Source: Sulfurovum sp. UBA1140 (GTDB lineage: Bacteria; Campylobacterota; Campylobacteria; Campylobacterales; Sulfurovaceae). From it: a stretch of 22,811 nucleotides of DNA. The DNA is taken from the NCBI GenBank assembly GCA_002311915.1, contig DCAF01000024.1, positions 349 through 23,159 on the forward strand, written 5' to 3'. Positions 1 through 7,872 of this stretch are shown here, piece by piece (position 1 is the first letter of the stretch; each line of letters begins with the position of its first letter). Under the pieces are notes generated by a model. That model ran no database searches. It had not been told where the DNA came from and saw nothing but the letters and a program-made list of their open reading frames with translations. Position numbers and translations under genes: made by a program.

Positions 1-111
1 TTTATTATTATAGTTTATATTTGCTTAATTTAATTCTGTCCCCGGATTTTAATAAGATTTTGTGAAGATAAAGTTTATATTCTCTAACACTCACTAAACT
101 CCAACTATGGT
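1..111. other. Gene-free left edge with a CCCCGG-containing, REP/IS200-end-like segment
   Basis: No coding frame of interest is seen here. Around 36-50 lies a CTGTCCCCGGATTTT stretch, strikingly G+C-rich in AT-rich surroundings. The sequence resembles, from memory, the short conserved segments that flank REP-associated or IS200-type Y1 transposase elements in many bacteria. A 10-base direct repeat (AGTTTATATT) lies on either side at 12-21 and 72-81, which may be chance in AT-rich DNA. No transposase gene is in the window. No rho-independent terminator for the upstream minus-strand operon is visible either. Confidence 0.3.
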
Positions 112-381
112 TTAAATCATCAGTTCTTGTTTTAACTTCTCTTGATTGAGTTTTTTAATAAGTTTCTCTCTTAAAGAGACATATCGCTCTTCATCTATTG
201 ATAATTTTTGAAGCAGTGGCTCTAAATCTTCACTTTTTGCCCAATTATTCAAAATTTTGAACTCTTTTTTAGTCAATTTAACTTTTAAAATAGTTAAAAG
301 TTCCGCTTCTTCTTTTAGTGGCTTAATAAGCTTTCGTATATGTATTTCTAACTCATCTCGTAGTGGGGTGTTGCTGTTCAT
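112..381 (-). CDS. Small helical protein of unknown function
   Basis: This 89-residue protein is not recognised. It is highly charged and predicted to be almost entirely helical, rich in Leu, Lys and Glu, with no signal peptide, membrane segment or cysteine. It is the last gene of the ctpA-pur-plsC operon. Its ATG directly abuts the TAA stop of the acyltransferase gene, and a GAGAGA purine stretch in the end of that gene would serve as ribosome binding site, so it is almost certainly co-translated. Its position suggests a conserved lineage-specific gene rather than a chance reading frame, but no function can be inferred. Confidence 0.7.
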   Translation of the reverse strand: MNSNTPLRDELEIHIRKLIKPLKEEAELLTILKVKLTKKEFKILNNWAKSEDLEPLLQKLSIDEERYVSLREKLIKKLNQEKLKQELMI

Positions 382-1098
382 TTATCTCTCTCTTTTATAT
401 TCATTTTTTTCATGGTCTATACTGATTTGCATAGAATTTCTTAGATTGTTATACCACTCTTTATCTTCTCGATTGGCAGTAAAGGTATCCAAATAGGTAA
501 TATGTATGGTGGCATTAAGTTGGGCTGTTTTGGTGTGTTCATTTAAAACTTTTTTGCTATTGGTAATAATAATAGGTTGAATTTTTAATTTTAACTTATC
601 AGCAACCATCTTGGTACCTCCTTTAAAATCAAGCAATTCCTGCTTATCGGTGCGTGTTCCTTCGGGAAAAATAGCCAAAATACGGTGTTTTTCACCCTCT
701 TTAGTAGCTCTGGCATCACGAATTAATTTGATTAATCCACTTCTATTTTCTCGGTCAACATTTACCATATCAGGAAGCTTCAACAGATACCCAAACCATG
801 GAGCATCAAAGAGTTCTCGTTTGGCAACCCATCTTAAATCAGAGTTTTGAACGGCTTCTATGGCAATAATATCAATAATACCTTGGTGATTCATAACAAA
901 CATGTCTGCACTGCTGTCTCTTTCACCTCTTGTCTCTATTGTTGCACCCATAATTTTTAAAATCAGTGCGTTATACTTATGCAAAATATCACTACGTCTG
1001 TTTTTAAAAATCATCATAAGTGGTACCATTACACCTGCCGCAATAAAAGAGATAACAAACGCTCCGTAATAGAACTTAAGGGTTGCAAATATTTTCAT
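382..1098 (-). CDS. 1-acyl-sn-glycerol-3-phosphate acyltransferase family protein (PlsC-like)
   Basis: Probably transfers an acyl chain to lysophosphatidic acid, giving phosphatidic acid for membrane phospholipid synthesis at the inner membrane. The 238-residue protein has a hydrophobic N-terminal helix (about 10-31), then the family blocks in order: the NHxxxxD catalytic motif (N70, H71, D76), the VDRENR block (114-119), the FPEGTR substrate-binding motif (144-149) and a final QPIII block (174-178). The length is normal for PlsC. The gene overlaps the end of the upstream SH3-tailed protein by 23 bases, and a GGATGG purine stretch precedes the ATG. The family assignment is firm. The exact acyl acceptor is not, since this family includes other lysophospholipid acyltransferases, so no symbol is given. 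Confidence 0.88.
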   Translation of the reverse strand: MKIFATLKFYYGAFVISFIAAGVMVPLMMIFKNRRSDILHKYNALILKIMGATIETRGERDSSADMFVMNHQGIIDIIAIEAVQNSDLRWVAKRELFDAPWFGYLLKLPDMVNVDRENRSGLIKLIRDARATKEGEKHRILAIFPEGTRTDKQELLDFKGGTKMVADKLKLKIQPIIITNSKKVLNEHTKTAQLNATIHITYLDTFTANREDKEWYNNLRNSMQISIDHEKNEYKRER

Positions 1099-2110
1099 TT
1101 TTTATCCATCCAATCACTCCATTTTTATACTCAATTTTAATATACTCATTACGCTCGGCTAATTTGGTTGTTTGAATCTTTTCATCAATATAGACCGAAA
1201 CTGTACTGTTTGCAGAGGGAATAATATAGAGTGCAGACCCTGCTTTAATACATACTTTTGCAAGGGGCATAAAAAAAGTAAGCAGTATAACTGCTGATAC
1301 CACACCAATAATCAGATAAAAATAGTCTCTTTTCCATAAAAAAAGAAGCATAAAAAGAGAAATCATACCCACCAAAGTGTATTTTTTAAGCACTTCAAAA
1401 CTGTCATCTTGGGGGTTTAAATCGGTTTGAGCAGCAACAGAGCCATCATCAATACTAATAGGAATCTCTTTATCTATAAAAGTGTGTTTAATGGTATCAA
1501 AATAAGAAAACTTTAGTCTGGTCTGCTCTGAAGGAAGTACAATATAGTATTGAGCTTCCATCTTTGAACCTGTTCGATTTAAGTTTTCTAACCCATCTTT
1601 AAGGGCAGAGGGAACATACATATCTTCTAAATTGGCATCATACGCTTCGAGTGAAATGGCAATAAGGTTTGTAGTTTCATCATAAACAGAGGCTTGATAA
1701 CTCTTAATTTTTAAACCCGAAGCGATAACTCCCGAAAAATCTTTATTATCAGGAAGCTGTTCTACAGGAATTTTTAGTCTGGACAAATTTTTACTTTTAC
1801 CTTTTAGAGTGATCCGAATAATAGGGATTTCAAAGAGGGATTCAGTGGTTTTAAAATAGAAGGTATAAAATGTTTTAGAACCATTTTTAATCACCACTGG
1901 CTCTTTTAAAACAGGAACCTTATTGCCTCCAAATTCAAAACGAATTTTATCCTCTTTATTACTGGTAGTTAAAAAACTAATGGGAAAAACTTGCTTTTCA
2001 TATACTTTTTTGGGAACATAACTGTACTCAACATCATTTGCCAATGCCCCCAAAGAAAAGAGCAAAAGCAAAAAGATAAAGCGTAAAAAATATGATGAAG
2101 AATTATACAT
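1076..2110 (-). CDS. Secreted or membrane-anchored protein with two TM helices and a C-terminal SH3-like domain
   Basis: The 344-residue protein is not recognised by name. It starts with a clear signal peptide (hydrophobic core about 10-22, ALA cleavage site near residue 24). A beta-rich region of about 220 residues follows that recalls oxygen-tolerance BatD-type immunoglobulin-like proteins. Two closely spaced membrane helices come next (about 244-259 and 262-284), then a tail (about 286-341) ending in a GWIKNENI strand typical of bacterial SH3 domains. With a cleaved signal peptide and two further helices, both the beta region and the SH3-like tail would face the periplasm, so a cell-wall or envelope protein-binding role is likely. 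The ATG overlaps the purQ stop by one base (TAATG), so it is translationally coupled to a purine gene for no obvious functional reason. Confidence 0.7.
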   Translation of the reverse strand: MYNSSSYFLRFIFLLLLFSLGALANDVEYSYVPKKVYEKQVFPISFLTTSNKEDKIRFEFGGNKVPVLKEPVVIKNGSKTFYTFYFKTTESLFEIPIIRITLKGKSKNLSRLKIPVEQLPDNKDFSGVIASGLKIKSYQASVYDETTNLIAISLEAYDANLEDMYVPSALKDGLENLNRTGSKMEAQYYIVLPSEQTRLKFSYFDTIKHTFIDKEIPISIDDGSVAAQTDLNPQDDSFEVLKKYTLVGMISLFMLLFLWKRDYFYLIIGVVSAVILLTFFMPLAKVCIKAGSALYIIPSANSTVSVYIDEKIQTTKLAERNEYIKIEYKNGVIGWIKNENICNP

Positions 2111-2784
2111 TAGGCTATAAGACCTCCAAGCATCCGAATCCCATCTTCACTACCCAAAACATTCTCTAATGCACGTTCAGGGTGAGGCATGAGTCCAAAA
2201 ATATTTTTGGTTTCATTACAGATACCTGCAATAGAGGTAACAGAACCATTCACAACAACAGGCTCTCCATGCTCATCACAGTATCGAACCAAAATCTGCT
2301 CATTGGCTTCTAACTTAGCATACCCCTCTTCATCAATATAGTAGTTACCATCTGCGTGAGCTATTGGAATATTTAACACCTCATCTTTAGCACATTTTTG
2401 TAAAAAATCATTACTGTTATTTACCACTTTAAGGGTCTGAAATTTAGAGATAAAATGCAGACCAATATTTCTTTTTAACGCACCAGGAAGCAATCCTACT
2501 TCGGTTAATACTTGAAAACCATTACAGATACCCAAAACTTTTCCACCACCATTAGCATAAGCAATAACTGCTTTCATAACAGGTGAAAATTGAGCAATAG
2601 CACCAGAACGAAGGTAATCACCGTATGAAAACCCCCCTGGAATCACTACCAAATCAGTATTTTCAGGGAGTGTTGTCTCTTTGTGCCATATCACACTGGT
2701 GTTACAACCAAGCTTTTCAAACGCATATTTGGTATCTAAATCACAGTTGGTTCCTGGAAATTGTATGAGAGCTACATTTTTCAT
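2110..2784 (-). CDS. purQ: Phosphoribosylformylglycinamidine synthase, glutaminase subunit PurQ
   Basis: Supplies ammonia from glutamine to PurL for conversion of FGAR to FGAM in de novo purine synthesis. The 224-residue class I glutamine amidotransferase shows the N-terminal FPGTNCD block (9-15), the PGGFSYGDYLR block (49-59), the nucleophile elbow GICNGFQ with catalytic Cys87, and the HPER motif giving His201 and Glu203 to complete the triad. This is the stand-alone subunit form, which works with PurS and a separate PurL. purS lies directly upstream with a one-base TAATG overlap; purL is not in the window. Length and motifs are all normal. Confidence 0.97.
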   Translation of the reverse strand: MKNVALIQFPGTNCDLDTKYAFEKLGCNTSVIWHKETTLPENTDLVVIPGGFSYGDYLRSGAIAQFSPVMKAVIAYANGGGKVLGICNGFQVLTEVGLLPGALKRNIGLHFISKFQTLKVVNNSNDFLQKCAKDEVLNIPIAHADGNYYIDEEGYAKLEANEQILVRYCDEHGEPVVVNGSVTSIAGICNETKNIFGLMPHPERALENVLGSEDGIRMLGGLIA

Positions 2785-3023
2785 TAAACCAACTCGATGG
2801 TGTAATCTTCGATAACAGTATTGGCTAAAATATCTTCAGCCATCTTCTCTACCTCTTTACGAGCATCAGCTTCATTGGTGCTGGTGAGCTTTAGAATAAT
2901 CTGCTTACCCATACGTACATCTTCAACACCCTCAAAGTTCATCGCATCTAGTGCATGATGAATTGCTTTTCCCTGTGGGTCAAGAACACCCTCTTTTAAA
3001 AATATATTGACAATTGCTTTCAT
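2784..3023 (-). CDS. purS: Phosphoribosylformylglycinamidine synthase, PurS subunit
   Basis: This small 79-residue subunit bridges PurQ and PurL in the three-part FGAM synthase and is thought to help channel ammonia. The sequence has the typical pattern: an initial V-x-I-x-L strand, the GVLDPQGKAIHHAL block (12-25), a central VEDVRMGKQIIL segment and a C-terminal acidic helix. Both ends are coupled by one-base overlaps, with purC upstream and purQ downstream. This order supports the assignment despite the small size. Confidence 0.95.
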   Translation of the reverse strand: MKAIVNIFLKEGVLDPQGKAIHHALDAMNFEGVEDVRMGKQIILKLTSTNEADARKEVEKMAEDILANTVIEDYTIELV

Positions 3024-3742
3024 TATTTTCTCTCCCCTAAAATTCTATTTAATACCTCTTCATAGGCAACTTTCAGACCACCCAAACCTTCTCTAAATCT
3101 ATCTTTATCCATCTTCTCACCTGTATTGGCATCCCACAGTCTAAAGTTGTCAGGACTTAACTCATCTATCAAAATAATATTTCCATTATTATCTCGACCA
3201 AATTCAAGTTTAAAATCAACCACGATTAGATCAATCGTGGCATAAAACTCTTGAAGTATTGCATTAATTTTTCTTGCCATGTACCGAATATAATCCAACT
3301 CTGCCACATCATTTACCAATTCAAGAATAAGACAGTGCTGATCATTAAGCTTAGGGTCACCCAACGCATCATCTTTATAATCAAATTCAACAAGTACAAA
3401 TGGTAAAATTTTTCCATCTTCAATTCCAAGATTTCGACTCAGACTCCCTGTTGCAATATTTCGTACAATCACTTCAATCAAAATAACATCGGCTCGTTTA
3501 TGAAGCATATGATTATCATCTTGCATCTCTACAAAGTGAGTAGGAATCCCTTTGCTATCAAGAAGATTAAAAAGTTCAGTCGAAATTTTATTATTTAATG
3601 CACCTTTTCCCTCTTCACTTGATTTCATTGCCCCATTTCCTGCCGTTAAATCATCTTTAAACTCCGAAATCAGTAAGGAATCATCTTCTGTTGTCCAAAT
3701 CTTTTTTGCTTTTCCCTCGTAGAGTAACTCTTTTTTTTTCAT
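3023..3742 (-). CDS. purC: Phosphoribosylaminoimidazole-succinocarboxamide synthase (SAICAR synthetase)
   Basis: Joins aspartate to CAIR using ATP to give SAICAR, a late step of purine synthesis. The 239-residue protein has the N-terminal LLYEGKAKKIW nucleotide-binding block (6-16), the first family signature ending in ATGSLSR (97-103) and the second, LIDELSPDNFRLWD (191-204). The length matches the short bacterial form. It lies 12 bases downstream of the ctpA-type gene and overlaps purS by one base, so it heads the purine part of the operon. The lysine-rich start, with an ATG at 3740-3742, is the only sensible one. Confidence 0.97.
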   Translation of the reverse strand: MKKKELLYEGKAKKIWTTEDDSLLISEFKDDLTAGNGAMKSSEEGKGALNNKISTELFNLLDSKGIPTHFVEMQDDNHMLHKRADVILIEVIVRNIATGSLSRNLGIEDGKILPFVLVEFDYKDDALGDPKLNDQHCLILELVNDVAELDYIRYMARKINAILQEFYATIDLIVVDFKLEFGRDNNGNIILIDELSPDNFRLWDANTGEKMDKDRFREGLGGLKVAYEEVLNRILGERK

Positions 3743-3754
3743 CTAATTTTTTCC

Positions 3755-5068
3755 TTACTTTTTATTAATCATTAATGCTTTTAGAATATCTACGGCACTC
3801 TTTAACTGTGCATCTTGATAGATTTGTTCCTCGGTGATAATTGTTTTATCCTCTTCTTTTTCATCTTTTAAAAGAACACCATCTACTTTTTCTAATTCAT
3901 TCTCAAGGTGCAATTGTAAATCTCTCTCTTTAATCGAGATGCCCTCTTCGGCTTTTTTTATCTCACCATATGCCACTTCAATATCAGGAGTCACCCCTAT
4001 GGCTTGTATGGTTCGTCCACTTGGCAGATAATATCTGGCAATCGTTAAACGTAACGACTCATTATTACCCACAGGCATCACCACCTGAACCGAGCCTTTT
4101 CCAAATGTTTTTCGCCCTACAATAATGGCTCTTTTATGGTCTTGTAAAGCACCCGACACAATCTCACTGGCACTGGCACTTCCATCATTAACCAAAATAA
4201 CCATGGGTGTTTTGGTATCACTGTTGTTTGGGGTTGCATTATAAGTCAAATTTTCATCTGCCATTTTACCCTTTTGACTCACAATCGTACCGTGGTCAAT
4301 AAACATATCTACTGTACCAATCGCTTGATTGAGTAGTCCTCCAGGGTTATTTCTAAGGTCTAAAATAATCCCTTTGGCCTCTGAATGCTCTTTTATTGCC
4401 TTTTTCATACTGCTTACTACCTTTTGATCAAACGAGGTAATTCGCAAATAGAGAATATCATCACCAATGGTTTTGGCATAAACCGACTGAATCTCAATTA
4501 TATCTCTAATAATATCTATGATTAATGGCTTCGATTCACCTTTTCTAATAACCGTTAATTTAATTGGCGTTTTAGGTTTACCACGCATCAAAGAGACTGC
4601 TTTATCAATGGTCATACCAATCGTGGCTTGATTATCAATTTTTAAAATAATATCTTTTGATTTCATTCCTGCTTTATCTGCAGGAGTTCCCTCGATAGGA
4701 GCAATAACGGTTAAGGCACCATCTTTCATTCCAACGCTGATACCCAATCCACCGAACTCTCCGTTGGTTTGAACTTGAAGCTCTTTGGACTCCTTGGCAT
4801 CCATAAATGAGGAGTGGGCATCTAAATTGGTGAGCATCCCCTTAAGCGCTTTATCGATAATATCACTAGCATCAAGATCATCAACATACTGCTCTTCGAT
4901 TATTGAGACGATTTTTGTAAATTTTAAATAGGCTTCAAGCTTTGAAGTCTGGTCGTCATGTTGTGTGTCATAGAAACTATCTGCTTTAGCATCGCTCACA
5001 AAGAGCAGTGAAGCTGTTACTGTAGAGAGAAAGCCAAATAGTAGTGCTTTTTTATTTTTATGTATCAT
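3755..5068 (-). CDS. Carboxyl-terminal processing protease, S41 family (CtpA/Prc-like), exported
   Basis: Periplasmic serine protease that trims or degrades protein C termini. The 437-residue protein has an N-terminal signal or anchor segment (hydrophobic about 8-24, AKA site near 29), a PDZ domain (about 100-185, starting at the GGLGISV strand) and the tail-specific protease core. By alignment with E. coli Prc the catalytic serine should be Ser299 in the GSASASE motif, with Lys324 in TFGKGSVQ 25 residues later and Gln328. The LDLRNNPGG strand (237-245) is present. The start is fixed by an in-frame TGA four codons upstream. It is the first gene of a minus-strand operon leading into purC. A weak TATACA -10 box lies about 35 bases upstream. 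Confidence 0.93.
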   Translation of the reverse strand: MIHKNKKALLFGFLSTVTASLLFVSDAKADSFYDTQHDDQTSKLEAYLKFTKIVSIIEEQYVDDLDASDIIDKALKGMLTNLDAHSSFMDAKESKELQVQTNGEFGGLGISVGMKDGALTVIAPIEGTPADKAGMKSKDIILKIDNQATIGMTIDKAVSLMRGKPKTPIKLTVIRKGESKPLIIDIIRDIIEIQSVYAKTIGDDILYLRITSFDQKVVSSMKKAIKEHSEAKGIILDLRNNPGGLLNQAIGTVDMFIDHGTIVSQKGKMADENLTYNATPNNSDTKTPMVILVNDGSASASEIVSGALQDHKRAIIVGRKTFGKGSVQVVMPVGNNESLRLTIARYYLPSGRTIQAIGVTPDIEVAYGEIKKAEEGISIKERDLQLHLENELEKVDGVLLKDEKEEDKTIITEEQIYQDAQLKSAVDILKALMINKK

Positions 5069-5101
5069 ATAGTAGTATCAATCCTGTCGTTTTTAATAAG
5101 T

Positions 5102-5107
5102 TGTATA
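5102..5107 (-). promoter_or_regulatory. Candidate -10 box of the ctpA-pur operon
   Basis: On the minus strand this reads TATACA, about 35 bases before the ctpA-type ATG (5068). An AGGA that could be a ribosome binding site (5082-5085) lies between, rather far from the start. No good -35 hexamer is seen; only A/T-rich sequence lies upstream, which is common for sigma-70 promoters of Campylobacterota. This is inference from position and sequence only. Confidence 0.35.
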
Positions 5108-5181
5108 TTTTATTCAAATGTTACTAAAAGTTCTCTAAGTTATACTCATATTTCTTATCTTATTCCATTAATAAAATTAAA

Positions 5182-5202
5182 CTTGACAAGAAGTAACTAA
5201 AG
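5182..5202 (+). promoter_or_regulatory. Probable HspR operator (HAIR-like box) upstream of clpB
   Basis: The sequence reads CTTGACA-N7-ACTAAAG. The HspR-associated inverted repeat known from Helicobacter, Campylobacter and actinobacteria is CTTGAGT-N7-ACTCAAG, so the match is 5 of 7 in the left arm and 6 of 7 in the right with identical spacing. It overlaps the -35 hexamer and spacer of the clpB promoter, where a repressor would block RNA polymerase. HspR is known to control clpB and other chaperone genes in Campylobacter and Helicobacter. No hspR gene is in the window. Confidence 0.5.
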
Positions 5203-5211
5203 ATGTATAAT
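5183..5211 (+). promoter_or_regulatory. Sigma-70 promoter of clpB (perfect consensus)
   Basis: TTGACA at 5183-5188 and TATAAT at 5206-5211 are separated by exactly 17 bases, a perfect consensus promoter. A perfect -35 is unusual in Campylobacterota, which usually lack a conserved -35. Transcription would start near 5218, about 32 bases before the clpB ATG. A strong core promoter overlapped by an operator is the usual design of repressor-controlled heat shock genes. Confidence 0.8.
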
Positions 5212-5237
5212 AATACAAACTAAAGGTTTTTAAATAA

Positions 5238-5242
5238 AAGGA
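5238..5242 (+). promoter_or_regulatory. Ribosome binding site of clpB
   Basis: AAGGA with seven bases before the ATG at 5250. This is a good Shine-Dalgarno match and fixes the clpB start. Confidence 0.8.
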
Positions 5243-5249
5243 ATAAAGT

Positions 5250-7826
5250 ATGAATATATTAGAGAAATTAACCCATCAAATGAGTGGAGCCATCGAATCA
5301 GGAGTTTCGTTGGCACTACACAATAAAAATCAAGAAGTTGACCCTATACATATTTTATGGGCGTTACTCACCAATACAAATTCTCTACTTCATCAAGCAT
5401 TTAATAAAATGAATATTGACAAATCAGCCATTGAATTAGAGGTTAAAAGTATTGCCAATACCCTACCAACTGTCTCATCTGTTACCAAAGAGACCATTCG
5501 TTTATCATCTAAATCGGTTACATCACTGCAACTTGCAGAAGGTACCATGACAGTAAATGGAGACCAATATCTCTCGGTGGATGTGTGGATTATTGCCAAT
5601 ATTGATACCCAATTTATCAAAGAGAGCATGAGTAAATATCTTGATTTACATGAGTTAAAAAAGACTTTAGAGTCAATTCGTGGAGGAAAAACCATTGATT
5701 CTCAAAGTGCCGACGAGGCACTTGAAGCTCTGGATAAATATGGAATTGACCTTAACCAAAAAGCCATTGATGGAGAACTTGACCCTGTTATTGGTCGTGA
5801 TGAAGAGGTACAACGAATGATGCAGATTTTAATTCGTAAAACCAAAAATAATCCCATACTTATTGGTGAACCAGGAACGGGTAAAACAGCAATTGTAGAG
5901 GGATTGGCACAACGAATTGTTAATAAAGAAGTACCCTTAAGCCTACAGAACATGCGGGTTATCTCGCTTGATATGAGCCGATTAATTGCAGGAGCAAAGT
6001 ATCGTGGTGAGTTTGAAGATCGACTAAAAGCCGTTATAGATGAGGTTAAAAGCAGTGCCAATATTATTCTGTTTATTGACGAAATTCATACCATTGTGGG
6101 TGCTGGAGCTAGTGAAGGGACCATGGATGCTGCGAATATTTTAAAACCCGCCCTTGCCAGAGGAGAACTGCACACCATCGGGGCAACAACCCTAAAAGAG
6201 TATCGTAAATTTTTTGAAAAAGATACTGCCCTACAGAGACGATTTCAACCCGTTAAAGTTGAAGAGCCAAAAATAAATGAGGCATTACAGATACTACGAG
6301 GCATTAAAGAGCGTTTAGAGTCTCACCATAATGTAACCATTACCGATTCTGCTTTGGTCTCTGCGGCAAAGTTAAGTGACCGATACATTACCGACCGTTT
6401 TTTACCCGACAAGGCGATTGACCTCATTGACGAGGCTGCGGCTGAACTTAAAATGCAAATAGAGAGCGAACCCACCGATTTGGCAAAAACCAAACGAGAA
6501 CTCTCGACCCTTCAAGTTGAAAAATCAGCACTGATGATGGAAGGAAACGATAAAAACAGTAATAGGCTAAATGAAATAGAGAAAGAGTTGGCAGATTTAG
6601 AAGAGAAAAAAATATCCCTTCAAAGTCAATTTGATAATGAAAAGGCGGTATTTAATGAAGTAGCTGAGATAAAAAGTAACATCGAAGCACTAAAAATAAA
6701 AGCCACTTCTGCCGAACGAGAGGGTGATTTTTCTAAAGTAGCAGAGATTAAACATGGTGAGATTCCTGCACATGAGGTTAAACTACACAACCTAGAATCC
6801 AAATGGACACAAATGATGAGCGAAGGAACCCTGCTTAAAAACTCAGTAGACGAAGAGATGATTGCCTCTATTGTAAGCCGTTGGGCAGATATTCCCGTCA
6901 ACAAAATGATGCAGAGTGAAAAAGATAAGATACTCAATGTAGAGAAAATTTTAAACCAAGAGGTCATTGGTCAAAACGAAGCACTTAAAGCCGTTGCTCG
7001 TGCTATTAAACGTAATAAAGCAGGGCTTAGTGATATAAATCGTCCGATTGGTAGCTTTATGTTCTTGGGACCTACAGGAGTGGGAAAAACCCAAGTAGCA
7101 AAGACCTTGGCAAAATTTCTTTTTGATTCAGATAAATCGCTCATACGTATCGACATGAGTGAATACATGGAGAAACATACAGCGAGTAGACTCGTTGGGG
7201 CTCCTCCTGGATATGTGGGTTACGATGAAGGGGGACAACTCACCGAAGCAGTTCGACGTAAGCCTTACTCGGTGGTACTTTTTGATGAGATTGAAAAAGC
7301 ACACCCTGATGTATTTAACACCCTGCTTCAAGTGCTAGATGATGGGCGTTTAACCGATAATAAAGGGGTCACCATTAATTTTAAAAACACCATTATTATC
7401 ATGACCTCTAATATTGCTAGTGATAAAATCATGCAGTTCAAAAACCAAGATGAACGAGAGAAAGCTGTCAATGATGAACTAAAAAAATACTTTAAACCAG
7501 AGTTTTTAAATCGTTTGGACGATATTGTTATCTTTAACCCATTAGATTTAGAAGCCATTACCGAAATTGTGGACATTATGTTTGAAAGCATTAAGAAGAA
7601 ATTGATAGGACGAGATATTCATGTCTCTTTAAGTAACAGTGCTAAGACCTATATAGCAGAGGCTGGATTTGACCCTGTTTATGGAGCTAGACCCCTTAAA
7701 AGAGCCTTGTATGATGAAGTAGAAGACAGATTGGCAGAATTAATTTTAAAAGATAAGGTTGTAGAGGGTTCAAGTGTACATTTCGATGCAATAGATGGGG
7801 AGATTATGGTAACGATAAATCCATAA
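5250..7826 (+). CDS. clpB: ATP-dependent disaggregase chaperone ClpB
   Basis: Hexameric AAA+ chaperone that, with DnaK, threads and dissolves aggregated proteins after heat stress. The 858-residue protein is full length. It has an N-domain (about 1-145), a first ATPase domain with Walker A GEPGTGKT (206-213), Walker B in IILFIDEIH (272-280) and arginine finger region ALQRRFQ, a coiled-coil middle domain (about 400-530) that marks ClpB rather than ClpA or ClpC, and a second ATPase domain with Walker A GPTGVGKT (about 607-614), Walker B VVLFDEIEKAH and the GARPLKR sensor-2 motif near the end. It has its own strong promoter with a likely HspR operator and is followed in the same direction by the TPR and GGDEF genes. 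Confidence 0.98.
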   Translation: MNILEKLTHQMSGAIESGVSLALHNKNQEVDPIHILWALLTNTNSLLHQAFNKMNIDKSAIELEVKSIANTLPTVSSVTKETIRLSSKSVTSLQLAEGTMTVNGDQYLSVDVWIIANIDTQFIKESMSKYLDLHELKKTLESIRGGKTIDSQSADEALEALDKYGIDLNQKAIDGELDPVIGRDEEVQRMMQILIRKTKNNPILIGEPGTGKTAIVEGLAQRIVNKEVPLSLQNMRVISLDMSRLIAGAKYRGEFEDRLKAVIDEVKSSANIILFIDEIHTIVGAGASEGTMDAANILKPALARGELHTIGATTLKEYRKFFEKDTALQRRFQPVKVEEPKINEALQILRGIKERLESHHNVTITDSALVSAAKLSDRYITDRFLPDKAIDLIDEAAAELKMQIESEPTDLAKTKRELSTLQVEKSALMMEGNDKNSNRLNEIEKELADLEEKKISLQSQFDNEKAVFNEVAEIKSNIEALKIKATSAEREGDFSKVAEIKHGEIPAHEVKLHNLESKWTQMMSEGTLLKNSVDEEMIASIVSRWADIPVNKMMQSEKDKILNVEKILNQEVIGQNEALKAVARAIKRNKAGLSDINRPIGSFMFLGPTGVGKTQVAKTLAKFLFDSDKSLIRIDMSEYMEKHTASRLVGAPPGYVGYDEGGQLTEAVRRKPYSVVLFDEIEKAHPDVFNTLLQVLDDGRLTDNKGVTINFKNTIIIMTSNIASDKIMQFKNQDEREKAVNDELKKYFKPEFLNRLDDIVIFNPLDLEAITEIVDIMFESIKKKLIGRDIHVSLSNSAKTYIAEAGFDPVYGARPLKRALYDEVEDRLAELILKDKVVEGSSVHFDAIDGEIMVTINP

Positions 7827-7872
7827 TTAAGTAAGATTATCCTATGATTTGACAATTAACCATGGAGTCAAT

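Noticed and set aside
112..381. Toxin or antitoxin identity for the small protein
   Set aside because: No partner gene and no recognisable motif; it is the tail gene of a housekeeping operon.
5069..5249. CIRCE (HrcA) operator in front of clpB
   Set aside because: No TTAGCACTC-N9-GAGTGCTAA-like repeat is present; the HspR-like box fits better.
5702..6061. 119-codon minus-strand reading frame inside clpB
   Set aside because: Shadow of the ClpB first ATPase domain; low-complexity Ser/Leu/Arg content and no ribosome binding site.
7849..7872. TTG start adding eight residues to the TPR protein
   Set aside because: No Shine-Dalgarno; the ATG at 7873 follows GGAG and begins directly with the membrane helix.
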